Origin: Streptomyces sp. AC558_RSS880
Lineage (GTDB): Bacteria; Actinomycetota; Actinomycetes; Streptomycetales; Streptomycetaceae
Direction: 5' to 3'
Assembly (NCBI RefSeq): GCF_019049255.1
Contig: NZ_JAGMUJ010000022.1
Span: 48,661-112,660, forward strand
Length of the DNA stretch: 64,000 nucleotides
Below the pieces are notes generated by a model. The model saw only the letters and a program-made list of their open reading frames with translations. It did no database searches and was not told the origin of the DNA. Made by a program: the position numbers and the translations under genes. Below are positions 8,537-15,979 of this stretch, piece by piece (the first letter of the stretch is position 1; the number at the start of each line of letters is the position of its first letter).

Positions 8537-9625
8537 ATGGGAACGGGCAAGCGCGGGTTGCTCACGGCGGCTGTGACCGTGGTCTGCGCGGTCACCGTAC
8601 TGGCGGTGTCCGGTACGGCGTTCGCGGCTCCCACTCCCCCGCCGTCCCCCCCTGCGAGCGCGAGCGTCACCGTGGTCGCCGACAAGGACCTCGAGGTCGT
8701 ACGCGAGAAGCTCGACAAGCTCTACCGCGCGGCGGCCGTCGCCACCGACGAGTACAACGCCGCCGAGGAGAAGGCCCGGCAGCAGTCCGCCCAGATCGTC
8801 CGGCTGGCGAAGAAGATCGTCGAGGGCCGGGAGAAGCTGAACGAGCTGGAGACCCGCGCGGGCGCCGCGGCCGCCGCCCAGTACCGCGGCGGCGGGCTTC
8901 CGCCCGAGGCCCACCTGATGCTGAGCGACGATCCGCAGGAGTTCCTCGACGGCGCGGGCCGGGTGCGCCAGGGCGAGCACGCCACCAGGGGCCTGCTCGG
9001 GGAGATGACCCGCACCCAGCAGGACTTGGAGCAGTACGCGCAGGACGCCGAAGCGCAGATGAAGAAGCTCGAGTCGGGCCGCAAGGCCAAGGCCGCGGCG
9101 CAGAAGAAGATCGAGAAGCGGATCGAGGCGGCCGAGAAGCTCGAGTCCGAGCTGGAGGAGGAGGAGAAGGAGCGCCTGGCCCGGCTGGAGCGGCAGGCCG
9201 CCGCCGAGGCGCAGGCCAGCTGGCTGGGCTCCGGCATCCTCGACGAGATCAGGGGCGAGGCGACGGAGCAGGGCGAGAAGGCCGTCGCGTACGCCACCGC
9301 GCAGATCGGGAAGCCGTACCAGTGGGGGGCCGAGGGGCCGGAGACGTACGACTGCTCCGGACTGACCTCACAGGCCTGGATCGCGGCCGGGCGGAGCATG
9401 CCGCGTACGTCGCAGGCACAGTGGCAGCAGCTGAAGCGCGTCGACGTCGAGGACATGCGGCCCGGCGACCTCGTCATCTACTTCGGCGACGCCAGCCACG
9501 TGGGGATGTACGTCGGGGACGGCATGATGGTGCACGCCCCGCGCCCGGGGCGGACGGTGACGCTCGCGGGGGCCGGATCGATGCCGATCCTCGGGGTGGT
9601 ACGGCCGGACGCGGACGCGGACTGA
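8537..9625 (+). CDS. secreted NlpC/P60 peptidoglycan endopeptidase
   Basis: A 362-residue exported protein. A signal peptide (LTAAVTVVCAVTVLAVSGTAFA) is followed by about 190 residues of coiled coil rich in Ala, Glu and Lys. The C-terminal NlpC/P60 domain has the catalytic Cys in ETYDCSGLTSQAW and the His in DASHVGMYVG. It is expected to cleave peptide stems of peptidoglycan, with the coiled coil acting as autoinhibitory or docking arm as in RipA/RPF-interacting enzymes. The ATG at 8537 follows GGGGGTAGGGG. The 209-bp upstream gap was examined for a c-di-AMP riboswitch and none was recognised. Confidence 0.9.
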   Translation: MGTGKRGLLTAAVTVVCAVTVLAVSGTAFAAPTPPPSPPASASVTVVADKDLEVVREKLDKLYRAAAVATDEYNAAEEKARQQSAQIVRLAKKIVEGREKLNELETRAGAAAAAQYRGGGLPPEAHLMLSDDPQEFLDGAGRVRQGEHATRGLLGEMTRTQQDLEQYAQDAEAQMKKLESGRKAKAAAQKKIEKRIEAAEKLESELEEEEKERLARLERQAAAEAQASWLGSGILDEIRGEATEQGEKAVAYATAQIGKPYQWGAEGPETYDCSGLTSQAWIAAGRSMPRTSQAQWQQLKRVDVEDMRPGDLVIYFGDASHVGMYVGDGMMVHAPRPGRTVTLAGAGSMPILGVVRPDADAD

Positions 9626-9959
9626 GCGGTGCGCGCCCTCCGGGCCGGCCGCTCAACACCCCGGTGACACACGCCACGTGACCCAGCGCACGTCGATCTT
9701 GCGGTCAAACCCCCTGCGGACGTGACGTTCGTCATCCCCGTGGCGGCCGCGGGCTGTCCAAAAGCGGTGGCAAACGCGGCATATGACGGTGGCCGATGGC
9801 GGAGCGGCGTGGTTCACACCATTCCGCTGCGGCGCCGTCAGCCGCTATGGTCCCCGTTCGAAGGGGCGTCCCCTGCTCGCACACAGAGGTGGGAGCCGGG
9901 CACAGGCCTACGGCCGAAGCCCCGCCGTGCCCTCGGGGGGAGGGAAGGAACCCGCAACC

Positions 9960-11312
9960 ATGCCCGCACCTGTACCGCGGCAGAGAGCGATCCCGGCCGC
10001 GGAAGGTGGTCAGGCGCCGGCCGCCGCACCGAACGGCGGCTCCGCCCAGGACTCCTCGGAGGCCAGGGCGGCGGCCCCGTCCGAGAACGCCACGGGCCGG
10101 GCCGGCACCGCGCCGGACCGGGCCGAGACGGCCGCCCACACCAACCTCACCCTGCTGCTGATCGAGGACGACCCCGGCGGGTCGCCGATCGTGCCGGAGC
10201 TGCTCGACCAGTCCGGCAAGCCGATCCGTGTCCGCACCGCCCGCAACCTCACCGAGGCCGAGCGGCTGCTGACCGACGACGTCCACTGCATCCTGCTGGA
10301 CCTCGCGCTGCCCGCGCCCGGCCGGGCGGGCGGCGGTGACGACGAGCTCGCCGTGCTCAAACACGTCCTGGAGCTCGCGCCCCGGCACGCCGTCCTCGCG
10401 CTCACCGGCGCCGACGACACCGAGCGCGGCGCCGAGGCCGTACGGGTGGGCGCCCAGGACTACCTCGTCCGCGACGAGCTGGACGGCCGGCTGCTGAGCC
10501 GGGCGATCCGGTACGCGGTGGAGCGCAAGCGGTCCGACTCCGCCGAGCGGCGGCTGGCCGAGGGCCGCGTGCGCGCCCAGGAGAACCGCCGGCTGGAACG
10601 CGGTCTGCTGCCCACCCCGCTGCTGGACGGCTCCCCGCTGCGGTTCGCCGCCCGCTACCGCCCCGGCCGCTCCCGGGCCCTGCTCGGCGGGGACTTCTAC
10701 GACGTCGTCCGCACCCCGGACGGCACCGTGCACGCCATGATCGGCGACGTCTGCGGCCACGGCCCGGACGAGGCCGCCCTCGGTGTGGAGCTGCGCATCG
10801 CCTGGCGCGCGCTGACCCTGGCGGGGCTGTGCGGGGACCAGCTCCTTGGCACGCTGCAGCAGGTGCTGGAGCACGAGCGGCCGGACGACGAGATCTTCGC
10901 GACCCTGTGCACGGTGGACATCGCGCCGGACGGCCGCCGGGCGGGCCTGTGCCTGGCCGGCCACCCGTCGCCGCTGCTCGCCCGCCCGGGTCACCCCGTG
11001 CGCCTGCTGCCGTACGACAACAACGGCCCGGCGCTGGGCCTGCTGCCGGGCGCCCGCTGGCCGCGGATGCAGGTGGAGCTGGGTGCCGAGTGGAGCCTGA
11101 TGCTCTACACCGACGGCCTGATCGAGGGCCGGGTCGGCGACACCGGGGAGCGGCTCGGCCAGGACGGCATGGTGGAGATGATCCGCCGCCAGCTCTCCGA
11201 GGGGCTGCGCGGGGAGAAACTGCTGCGCACCGCCGTCAACGAGGTCCGGGACCTCAACGGCGGCGAGCTGACGGACGACGTGGCGGTACTGCTGCTGGAC
11301 CGGGCGGTGTGA
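9960..11312 (+). CDS. response regulator with PP2C (SpoIIE-type) phosphatase domain
   Basis: A 450-residue cytoplasmic protein. After a disordered Ala/Pro-rich start of about 55 residues comes a receiver domain (LLLIEDDPG acidic pocket, phospho-acceptor Asp in CILLDLALP, later VLALTGADD). A short coiled linker (AERRLAEGRVRAQENRRLERGLL) leads to a PP2C/SpoIIE phosphatase with LGGDFYDVV and IGDVCGHGPDEA metal-binding Asp motifs and ELTDDVAVLLL at the end. This RsbU-like architecture normally dephosphorylates anti-sigma-factor antagonists. GGAAGGAA precedes the chosen ATG. The 334-bp gap upstream shows a TATGGT hexamer around 9846 as a possible -10 but no clear -35. Confidence 0.9.
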   Translation: MPAPVPRQRAIPAAEGGQAPAAAPNGGSAQDSSEARAAAPSENATGRAGTAPDRAETAAHTNLTLLLIEDDPGGSPIVPELLDQSGKPIRVRTARNLTEAERLLTDDVHCILLDLALPAPGRAGGGDDELAVLKHVLELAPRHAVLALTGADDTERGAEAVRVGAQDYLVRDELDGRLLSRAIRYAVERKRSDSAERRLAEGRVRAQENRRLERGLLPTPLLDGSPLRFAARYRPGRSRALLGGDFYDVVRTPDGTVHAMIGDVCGHGPDEAALGVELRIAWRALTLAGLCGDQLLGTLQQVLEHERPDDEIFATLCTVDIAPDGRRAGLCLAGHPSPLLARPGHPVRLLPYDNNGPALGLLPGARWPRMQVELGAEWSLMLYTDGLIEGRVGDTGERLGQDGMVEMIRRQLSEGLRGEKLLRTAVNEVRDLNGGELTDDVAVLLLDRAV

Positions 11313-11329
11313 GCGGGAGTCCGCCGCCT

Positions 11330-11354
11330 GCGGCCGCCGCGGTTCGGCGGCCGC
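11330..11354. terminator. bidirectional terminator hairpin
   Basis: Perfect 10-bp stem GCGGCCGCCG / CGGCGGCCGC with a 5-nt loop, placed between the convergent PP2C and DUF2516 genes. Confidence 0.6.
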
Positions 11355-11360
11355 CGTCGT

Positions 11361-11711
11361 TCAGCGGCCGCCGTTGTACGGGCCGTAGGGGCCGTCGCTG
11401 CTGGAGCCTCTGTGGGCGCGCCCGCCGCCGGGGAGGCCGCGGAGCGCCGGGCGGACGTCGACCATGTACACGATGGTCGCGATCAGCCCGATGATCGGCA
11501 GGAACGACAGGATGTTGAAGATCAGGTTCACCACGAAGGCGATACCGAGGATGATCAGCCAGAAGGGCTTGGTCTGCTTGTCGGCCGCGCGGTAGGCGTC
11601 CTCACGGCGCGTGGCGGCGTCGATCAGCGCGAAGCCGCTGAACACGATCAGGGCCATGCTCAGCAGCCACATGAACCCCGCGAAGCCCTGCATCAGCACA
11701 ACGTCCACCAC
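11361..11711 (-). CDS. DUF2516 membrane protein
   Basis: A 116-residue small integral membrane protein of the DUF2516 family. There are about three hydrophobic segments: GFMWLLSMALIVFSGFALID, FWLIILGIAFVVNLIFNIL and PIIGLIATIVYMVDV. The tail is Gly/Arg-rich and cytoplasmic. The DVRPALR end of the last segment is family-typical. Function is unknown. The GTG at 11711 gives the full length; an in-frame ATG six codons further in (MQGFAGF) is an alternative. Confidence 0.8.
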   Translation of the reverse strand: MVDVVLMQGFAGFMWLLSMALIVFSGFALIDAATRREDAYRAADKQTKPFWLIILGIAFVVNLIFNILSFLPIIGLIATIVYMVDVRPALRGLPGGGRAHRGSSSDGPYGPYNGGR

Positions 11712-11773
11712 CAGACTCGGCTCGTCCTCTACGCCGTCACCGTACCCGCATCCACCGGCCGGCTACCCGGACA

Positions 11774-11806
11774 ACGGGCCGGGCACCGTGAGAGTGCCCG
11801 GCCCGT
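11774..11806 (-). terminator. terminator hairpin
   Basis: Perfect 13-bp stem ACGGGCCGGGCAC / GTGCCCGGCCCGT with a 7-nt loop. It lies just beyond the stop of the leftward Lys/Ala-rich gene and before the next leftward gene, so it ends the upstream transcript. Confidence 0.8.
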
Positions 11807-11821
11807 CCGGTTCCGTCCCGC

Positions 11822-12415
11822 CTACTTCGCGGGCGGCGTCGTCTTCTTCGCCGTGGCCTTGCGCACCGGGGCCTTCTTGGCGGCGGCGGGCTTCTTCGCC
11901 GCGGCGGACTCGTCGTCCTTGACCTCGACCGGCTCCAGCCGGGTGGCGGGCTTCGGCTCGGCCGGCGGCTCGACGGCGACGGCGATGTCCTCGATGCTCT
12001 CGGCGGCGTCGCCGCGCCAGGTCTTCACGGCCTGCTCGCCGTGCTCGGCGACCTTCTCGTAGGCCTCCCGGGCCTTGACGGCGTACTCGGCGGCGATGCC
12101 GACCCCGCGCAGCGCGAGGTCCTGGGCGTTCTCGCCGAGCTTCTTCAGGTCGGTGTCGAGCGAGCCGAAGAACTCGCCGACCTTGGTCTGGAGCGTCTCC
12201 TGCGTCTCCCGGACCCGGACGGTCGCCCGCTCCTGGACGGCCTTGGGGTCGGTGTTGCGCACGGCCTCGATACGGGCCGGGGCCTCGACGCGCAACTGCT
12301 CCACCAGGGCCGGCACCTTCTTGGCCTGCTGCAGCGCGAGGTCGGCGGTGCCGGCGGCGAAGTAGAGCGGGGTCGGGTCGCTGAGGGTCTTGCGCAGGTC
12401 GTCGGTGATGGCCAT
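11822..12415 (-). CDS. heparin-binding-hemagglutinin-like helical protein
   Basis: A 197-residue protein starting MAITDDLRKTLSDPTPLYFA. A long amphipathic helical body (about residues 20-140) is followed by a Pro/Glu linker and a C-terminal Lys/Ala/Pro tail (AAKKPAAAKKAPVRKATAKK). This matches actinobacterial HBHA-like proteins, in which the Lys-rich tail binds polyanions. In non-pathogenic streptomycetes the role is unclear; DNA, lipid or cell-surface binding are all possible. No signal peptide is visible. It is 79 bp downstream of the XRE regulator on the same strand, so the two probably form a transcription unit. Confidence 0.75.
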   Translation of the reverse strand: MAITDDLRKTLSDPTPLYFAAGTADLALQQAKKVPALVEQLRVEAPARIEAVRNTDPKAVQERATVRVRETQETLQTKVGEFFGSLDTDLKKLGENAQDLALRGVGIAAEYAVKAREAYEKVAEHGEQAVKTWRGDAAESIEDIAVAVEPPAEPKPATRLEPVEVKDDESAAAKKPAAAKKAPVRKATAKKTTPPAK

Positions 12416-12493
12416 GGTGATGGTCCTCCCGGATTCGTTTTCGGCTGAGGGTTCTGTGTGGTCCGCGGCGGGCGGCCGGTGCCCTGGTCCGGC

Positions 12494-12973
12494 TCAGCCG
12501 GCCGTCCGCCGCGGACCGGTGTCGTCGTCGCCGTCTCCGGCCGTGCCGCCCGCCGGGTCGGCGGCCGTGCGGTCACGCGCGTCGACGGGATCCCCGGGCG
12601 TCGCCTCACCGTCCTCGGCGCCCCCGAACCCGTTCTCCTTGCGGAACGACTCGTAGATCTGGAGCAGCACCTGCTTCTGACGCCCGGTCAGCGCGGGATC
12701 GGCGAGCACGGCGGCCCGCGTCTCGGCCTCGGACCGGTCCCGCTCGGCGTCGAGGATGCCGGCCCGGACGTACAGCGTCTCGGCGGAGATCCGCAGCGCC
12801 TTGGCGACCTGCTGCAGCACCTCCGCGCTCGGCTTGCGCAGCCCGCGCTCGATCTGGCTGAGATACGGATTGGACACCCCGGCGGCGTCGGCGAGCTGCC
12901 GCAGCGACAACTGCGCGCTGCGCCGCTGCTCGCGCAGGTACTCACCGAGATTGCCGACGTTGAGCGATGCCAT
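12494..12973 (-). CDS. XRE-family transcriptional regulator
   Basis: A 159-residue regulator. Residues 8-65 are a Cro/C1-type helix-turn-helix (LGEYLREQRRSAQLSLRQLA, recognition helix in SNPYLSQIERGLRKPSAEVL). The middle is helical and the tail is acidic, Asp/Gly-rich and disordered. The organisation resembles regulators placed before HBHA-like genes in other actinobacteria. The start codon is 26 bp from a perfect 11-bp-arm inverted repeat that is the natural candidate for an autoregulatory operator. It likely controls itself and the HBHA-like gene downstream. Confidence 0.9.
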   Translation of the reverse strand: MASLNVGNLGEYLREQRRSAQLSLRQLADAAGVSNPYLSQIERGLRKPSAEVLQQVAKALRISAETLYVRAGILDAERDRSEAETRAAVLADPALTGRQKQVLLQIYESFRKENGFGGAEDGEATPGDPVDARDRTAADPAGGTAGDGDDDTGPRRTAG

Positions 12974-12998
12974 GCCTCCACACTGCTCCACCTCGCTA

Positions 12999-13026
12999 AC
13001 TTTTGCAAGCACCCGCTTGCAAAAGT
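12999..13026. promoter_or_regulatory. perfect inverted repeat, probable XRE operator
   Basis: ACTTTTGCAAG and CTTGCAAAAGT form perfect 11-bp arms around the spacer CACCCG, 26 bp upstream of the XRE start codon. It is AT-rich against a very GC-rich background and placed where a repressor would block the leftward promoter. Confidence 0.75.
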
Positions 13027-13091
13027 GCGCTACGGCACAGGCCGACCCTGATGTGACTCCCAGCGTTAGCTGTCATCTTTCAGCGCTTGTT

Positions 13092-13105
13092 GTCACAGCT
13101 GTGAC
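13092..13105. promoter_or_regulatory. perfect 14-bp palindrome upstream of the VOC gene
   Basis: GTCACAGCTGTGAC is a perfect palindrome, 30 bp before the VOC start codon and just upstream of a TAGGAT -10-like hexamer at about 13122-13127. It would overlap or adjoin the -35 region and is a candidate operator for an unknown regulator. Confidence 0.45.
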
Positions 13106-13134
13106 TTGCAGAGCGGGTGCATAGGATCGCCGGC

Positions 13135-13875
13135 ATGGCACTGCGACCTGTCCTGGTGAACATGAAGGCTCTTGATGACTCAGCGGTCGGTCGGTTCTGG
13201 GCGGAGGCGCTCGGCTGGAGTGTCGCCGGCGAGGGATCGGGCGCGACCGCCGCCAAACCCGTCGGCTTCGATTGGCTGGACCCGGTCGGCGTGTGCATCG
13301 ACGTCATTGCCGTCCCGGAACCCAAGACTGCAACAAAGAATCGTGTGCACGTCGATCTCGCCACCACCTCTGCGGCCCATCAGGCGGAGTTGGTCGCGCG
13401 CCTTGAAGCTCTCGGTGCGACACCCGCCCACGTGGGCCAGGGCGATGTGCCGTGGACGGTCCTCGCCGACCCGGAGGGCAACGAGTTCTGCGTGCTGGAG
13501 CCTCGGGAGATGTACCGGGACACCGGGCCGATCGCCCGGGTGGTGGTCGACTGCGCGGATCCGCGGGCCATGGCCCGTTTCTGGGACGAGGCGATGGACT
13601 GGACCCTGCACGAGGTGACGGACGACCACGCGGTGTGGCGCTCGGCCAAGGGTGTCGGCCCGTATCTTGAGTTCCTCCGCTCGCCCGACGCGAAGACTGT
13701 GCCGGACCGCGTCCATCTTGACCTGGTGCCGGACCCCGGTGACGACAAAGCAGCAGAGGTCACCCGGCTGCGGGCCCTCGGCGCCGCCGACCTCGACGTC
13801 GGCCAGGGCGACGTCCCGTGGACGTGTCTTACCGACCCGGAGGGTCACGAGTTCTGCGTCCTCGCCCGATCCTGA
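13135..13875 (+). CDS. VOC-family protein with two glyoxalase-like domains
   Basis: A 246-residue protein made of two tandem glyoxalase/bleomycin-resistance-like modules. The first covers about residues 1-120 (ending WTVLADPEGNEFCVLEP) and the second 125-246 (ending WTCLTDPEGHEFCVLARS). The duplicated ends are strikingly similar. Proteins of this type may bind metals or small molecules; the substrate is unknown. The ATG at 13135 sits seven bases after a TAGGAT -10-like hexamer, suggesting a leaderless transcript; the GTG at 13117 is less likely because homologues start MxxRPVLVNMKA. Confidence 0.85.
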   Translation: MALRPVLVNMKALDDSAVGRFWAEALGWSVAGEGSGATAAKPVGFDWLDPVGVCIDVIAVPEPKTATKNRVHVDLATTSAAHQAELVARLEALGATPAHVGQGDVPWTVLADPEGNEFCVLEPREMYRDTGPIARVVVDCADPRAMARFWDEAMDWTLHEVTDDHAVWRSAKGVGPYLEFLRSPDAKTVPDRVHLDLVPDPGDDKAAEVTRLRALGAADLDVGQGDVPWTCLTDPEGHEFCVLARS

Positions 13876-14532
13876 CACCGAGCCTTGACCCCGTGGGGGC
13901 TCGGTATCCCGGTCGATCCGGGGCGCCGAGAGCTTCTGCGTCGAGGCGCGTTCGGCGTGCTCGCCGACCACACCGCTCAACTCGGTCACAACTGCTCGTC
14001 GCGCGGATGGAGTGTCCTTCCGCGATGCGCTGGATGTGGTCGCGGCGGCTTCGGCTGCCTCGGGGGCGGCAGGGCCGAGGATCTTCAGGAACCTCTGCCG
14101 GAGACGGAGAAGGCGCTCCGGCGCCTGCGGGTCGGTCCGGTGCGAACGGCGGCCGTTCCGGGGGACGTCCCGAGGCGGTGTGCGAGACGGAGGATGCAGC
14201 CGGCCGGCGCCTCGTCAGGCAACGGATCGAGGCTGCGGGGGAGTGGGCGCACGCCTCATGACGCCCCGGCAGGAGGCCGGGCTGCGGCGGAACGGACCGT
14301 GCGGGGGCAGACGATCGTTCCACGACCTGGCCGACGTGTTCCGACGCCCGCTTCCGACGCCCGCCGGGGCGGCGCCGGTGTCGTTCCACGTGCGGTCACG
14401 GGCCCGCAGGCCAGGGGAGAATTTTCGGCCTCGGGCAAAGCCCGCGCAACCCTTCGAGACCGCTGGACAACTGCTCGAACGCGGGGAATTCCGCTCTCCT
14501 CAAGAGGACCGTTTTCCGGTCACGCCGATCAT
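13876..14532. other. about 660 bp without a supportable gene
   Basis: Several long open frames cross this stretch on both strands, but none has ribosome-binding sites, domain-like sequence or balanced composition. They are Arg/Gly/Pro-rich as expected of shadow frames in high-GC DNA. A short protein-like end (ETEDAAGRRLVRQRIEAAGE, stop at 14259-14261) may be a gene remnant. The stretch separates core-type genes from the RiPP cluster and may be a scar left when the cluster was acquired. Confidence 0.5.
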
Positions 14533-14538
14533 TTGTTC

Positions 14539-14568
14539 TTGATCTACTCGATGGGGCATGCCTAGCGT
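14539..14568 (+). promoter_or_regulatory. probable RiPP cluster promoter
   Basis: TTGATC (14539-14544) and TAGCGT (14563-14568) are separated by 18 bp and fit a housekeeping-type -35/-10 pair. The expected start of transcription falls at or within two bases of the ATG at 14577, implying a leaderless or nearly leaderless message. The same TAGCGT-N7/8-start arrangement occurs at 24526 and 25651. Confidence 0.55.
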
Positions 14569-14576
14569 CACCCGCC

Positions 14577-15317
14577 ATGGGGACCAACGCTTACGACGAT
14601 CTTCTCGCGGACATCTACGACCAGATGTACCCGGACGCGCTCTCCGGCACGGCCGAGACCGTGGAGTTCGTCTCGACGCTCTGTCCGCCCGGGGGGTCCG
14701 TGCTGGAGCTGGGCGTGGGGAATGGGCGGCTCGCCGTGCCGCTGACCGGTCGCGGGGTGGACGTGTACGGCATCGACTCCTCGGCCCGTATGCTCGCCGA
14801 CCTCGCCGTACGGGACTCCGCCAGTGCCGTGAAGGCCATCGAGGGCGACTTCCTCACGGCCACCACGGGCCGGCGGCACGATGTCGTCCTGATGGCGCTC
14901 AACACGTTCTTCTCGCTGCCCGAGCAGGAGAAGCAGATCGACTGCCTGCGCGCGATGCGGGAGCATCTCGCCCCCGGCGGGCGGGTGGTCCTGGAGGCCT
15001 TCGACCCCACCCCGTACCACGGGCAGGAGGGCGAGAAGACCACGACCCGCTTCCTCGGCCCGGGCACGGTGATGCTGGAGAGCAGCCATGTGGTCCAGTC
15101 ACAGCAGCTCATCGTCCTGATCTTCGCCCTGCTCGCCGACGGCCCGACCCGCACCGCCCACACCGCGCTGCGCTACGCCTGGCCCGCCGAGATCGACGCC
15201 ATGGCCCGGTGCGCGGGTCTGCGGCTCGTCGAGCGGTACGCGGGCTGGTCGAAGGAGCCCTACGGCCCCGGCAGCCAGCGTCACGTGTCGGTCTACGAGG
15301 CGGCGGACGCGGCGTAA
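14577..15317 (+). CDS. class I SAM-dependent methyltransferase of the RiPP cluster
   Basis: A 246-residue Rossmann-fold methyltransferase. GGSVLELGVGNGRLAVPLTG near residue 40 is motif I, VDVYGIDSSARML supplies the acidic ribose-binding residue, and VLMALNTFFSLPEQEKQ is the post-II region. It is the first gene of the cluster, and its stop shares a base with the next start (TAATG). In lexapeptide, cypemycin and related clusters an enzyme of this kind N-methylates the alpha-amino group of the mature peptide; the same role is inferred here. It could instead methylate a side chain. Confidence 0.85.
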   Translation: MGTNAYDDLLADIYDQMYPDALSGTAETVEFVSTLCPPGGSVLELGVGNGRLAVPLTGRGVDVYGIDSSARMLADLAVRDSASAVKAIEGDFLTATTGRRHDVVLMALNTFFSLPEQEKQIDCLRAMREHLAPGGRVVLEAFDPTPYHGQEGEKTTTRFLGPGTVMLESSHVVQSQQLIVLIFALLADGPTRTAHTALRYAWPAEIDAMARCAGLRLVERYAGWSKEPYGPGSQRHVSVYEAADAA

Positions 15318-15979
15318 TGAGCGCCCTGCTGGAACTGACGGACGTACGGCACGGGTACAGCGGCCGGGCAGTCCTCAACGGAGTGAGCCTGGCCGTCGGC
15401 GCGGGTGAGTGCGTCGTCCTGCTCGGTGAGAACGGCTCGGGGAAGTCCACTCTGCTGCGGCTCGCCGCCGGGCAGGAGCTCCCGGAGTCGGGCAGCGTCA
15501 CACTGCGCGGCACGGCCGTCTCCGAGGACGACTGGACCGTACGGGCCACCGTCGCCGCCGTCCTGGACAGCGGGGTGGGCTATCCGGACCTGAGCGTCCG
15601 TGAGCACCTGATGCTCGTCGCCCTGGCACACGGCCTGGGCGACGGGTCGGAGGACGCGGTGGACGAGGTGCTGGCCGAGCACCACCTGACCGAGCGCGCC
15701 GACGCGCTGCCACACCAGCTTTCCTCCGGGCAGAGCCAGTTGATGGCGCTGGCGCAGGCCTTCGTCCGGCCCGCCGAGCTGCTCCTGCTCGACGAGCCCG
15801 AGCAGCGACTCGACGTGGACGCCCGGGCCCGGCTGGCCGGACGGCTGCGGTCCGCGAAGGAGCGGGGGACGGCGGTGCTCCTGGCCACCCACAACCGGGA
15901 GCTGGCGGACGCCGTGGCCGACGCCGAGTACACCGTGTCCGGCGAAGGCCTGCTGGTCGCGGGTGTGTCCGGTGGCTGA
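15317..15979 (+). CDS. ABC transporter ATP-binding protein of the RiPP cluster
   Basis: A 220-residue ATPase subunit with Walker A (LLGENGSGKST), signature LSSGQSQ, Walker B (ELLLLDEPEQRLD) and the switch His in LLATHNREL. With the membrane protein that follows it should export the finished peptide or give producer immunity. It starts on the last base of the methyltransferase stop codon and overlaps the next gene by 8 bp, so all three are translationally coupled. Confidence 0.9.
   Translation: MSALLELTDVRHGYSGRAVLNGVSLAVGAGECVVLLGENGSGKSTLLRLAAGQELPESGSVTLRGTAVSEDDWTVRATVAAVLDSGVGYPDLSVREHLMLVALAHGLGDGSEDAVDEVLAEHHLTERADALPHQLSSGQSQLMALAQAFVRPAELLLLDEPEQRLDVDARARLAGRLRSAKERGTAVLLATHNRELADAVADAEYTVSGEGLLVAGVSGG

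Noticed and set aside
13885..14565. Long open frames on both strands in the gap before the RiPP cluster
   Set aside because: Arg/Gly/Pro-rich shadow-frame composition, no ribosome sites and no domain-like sequence.
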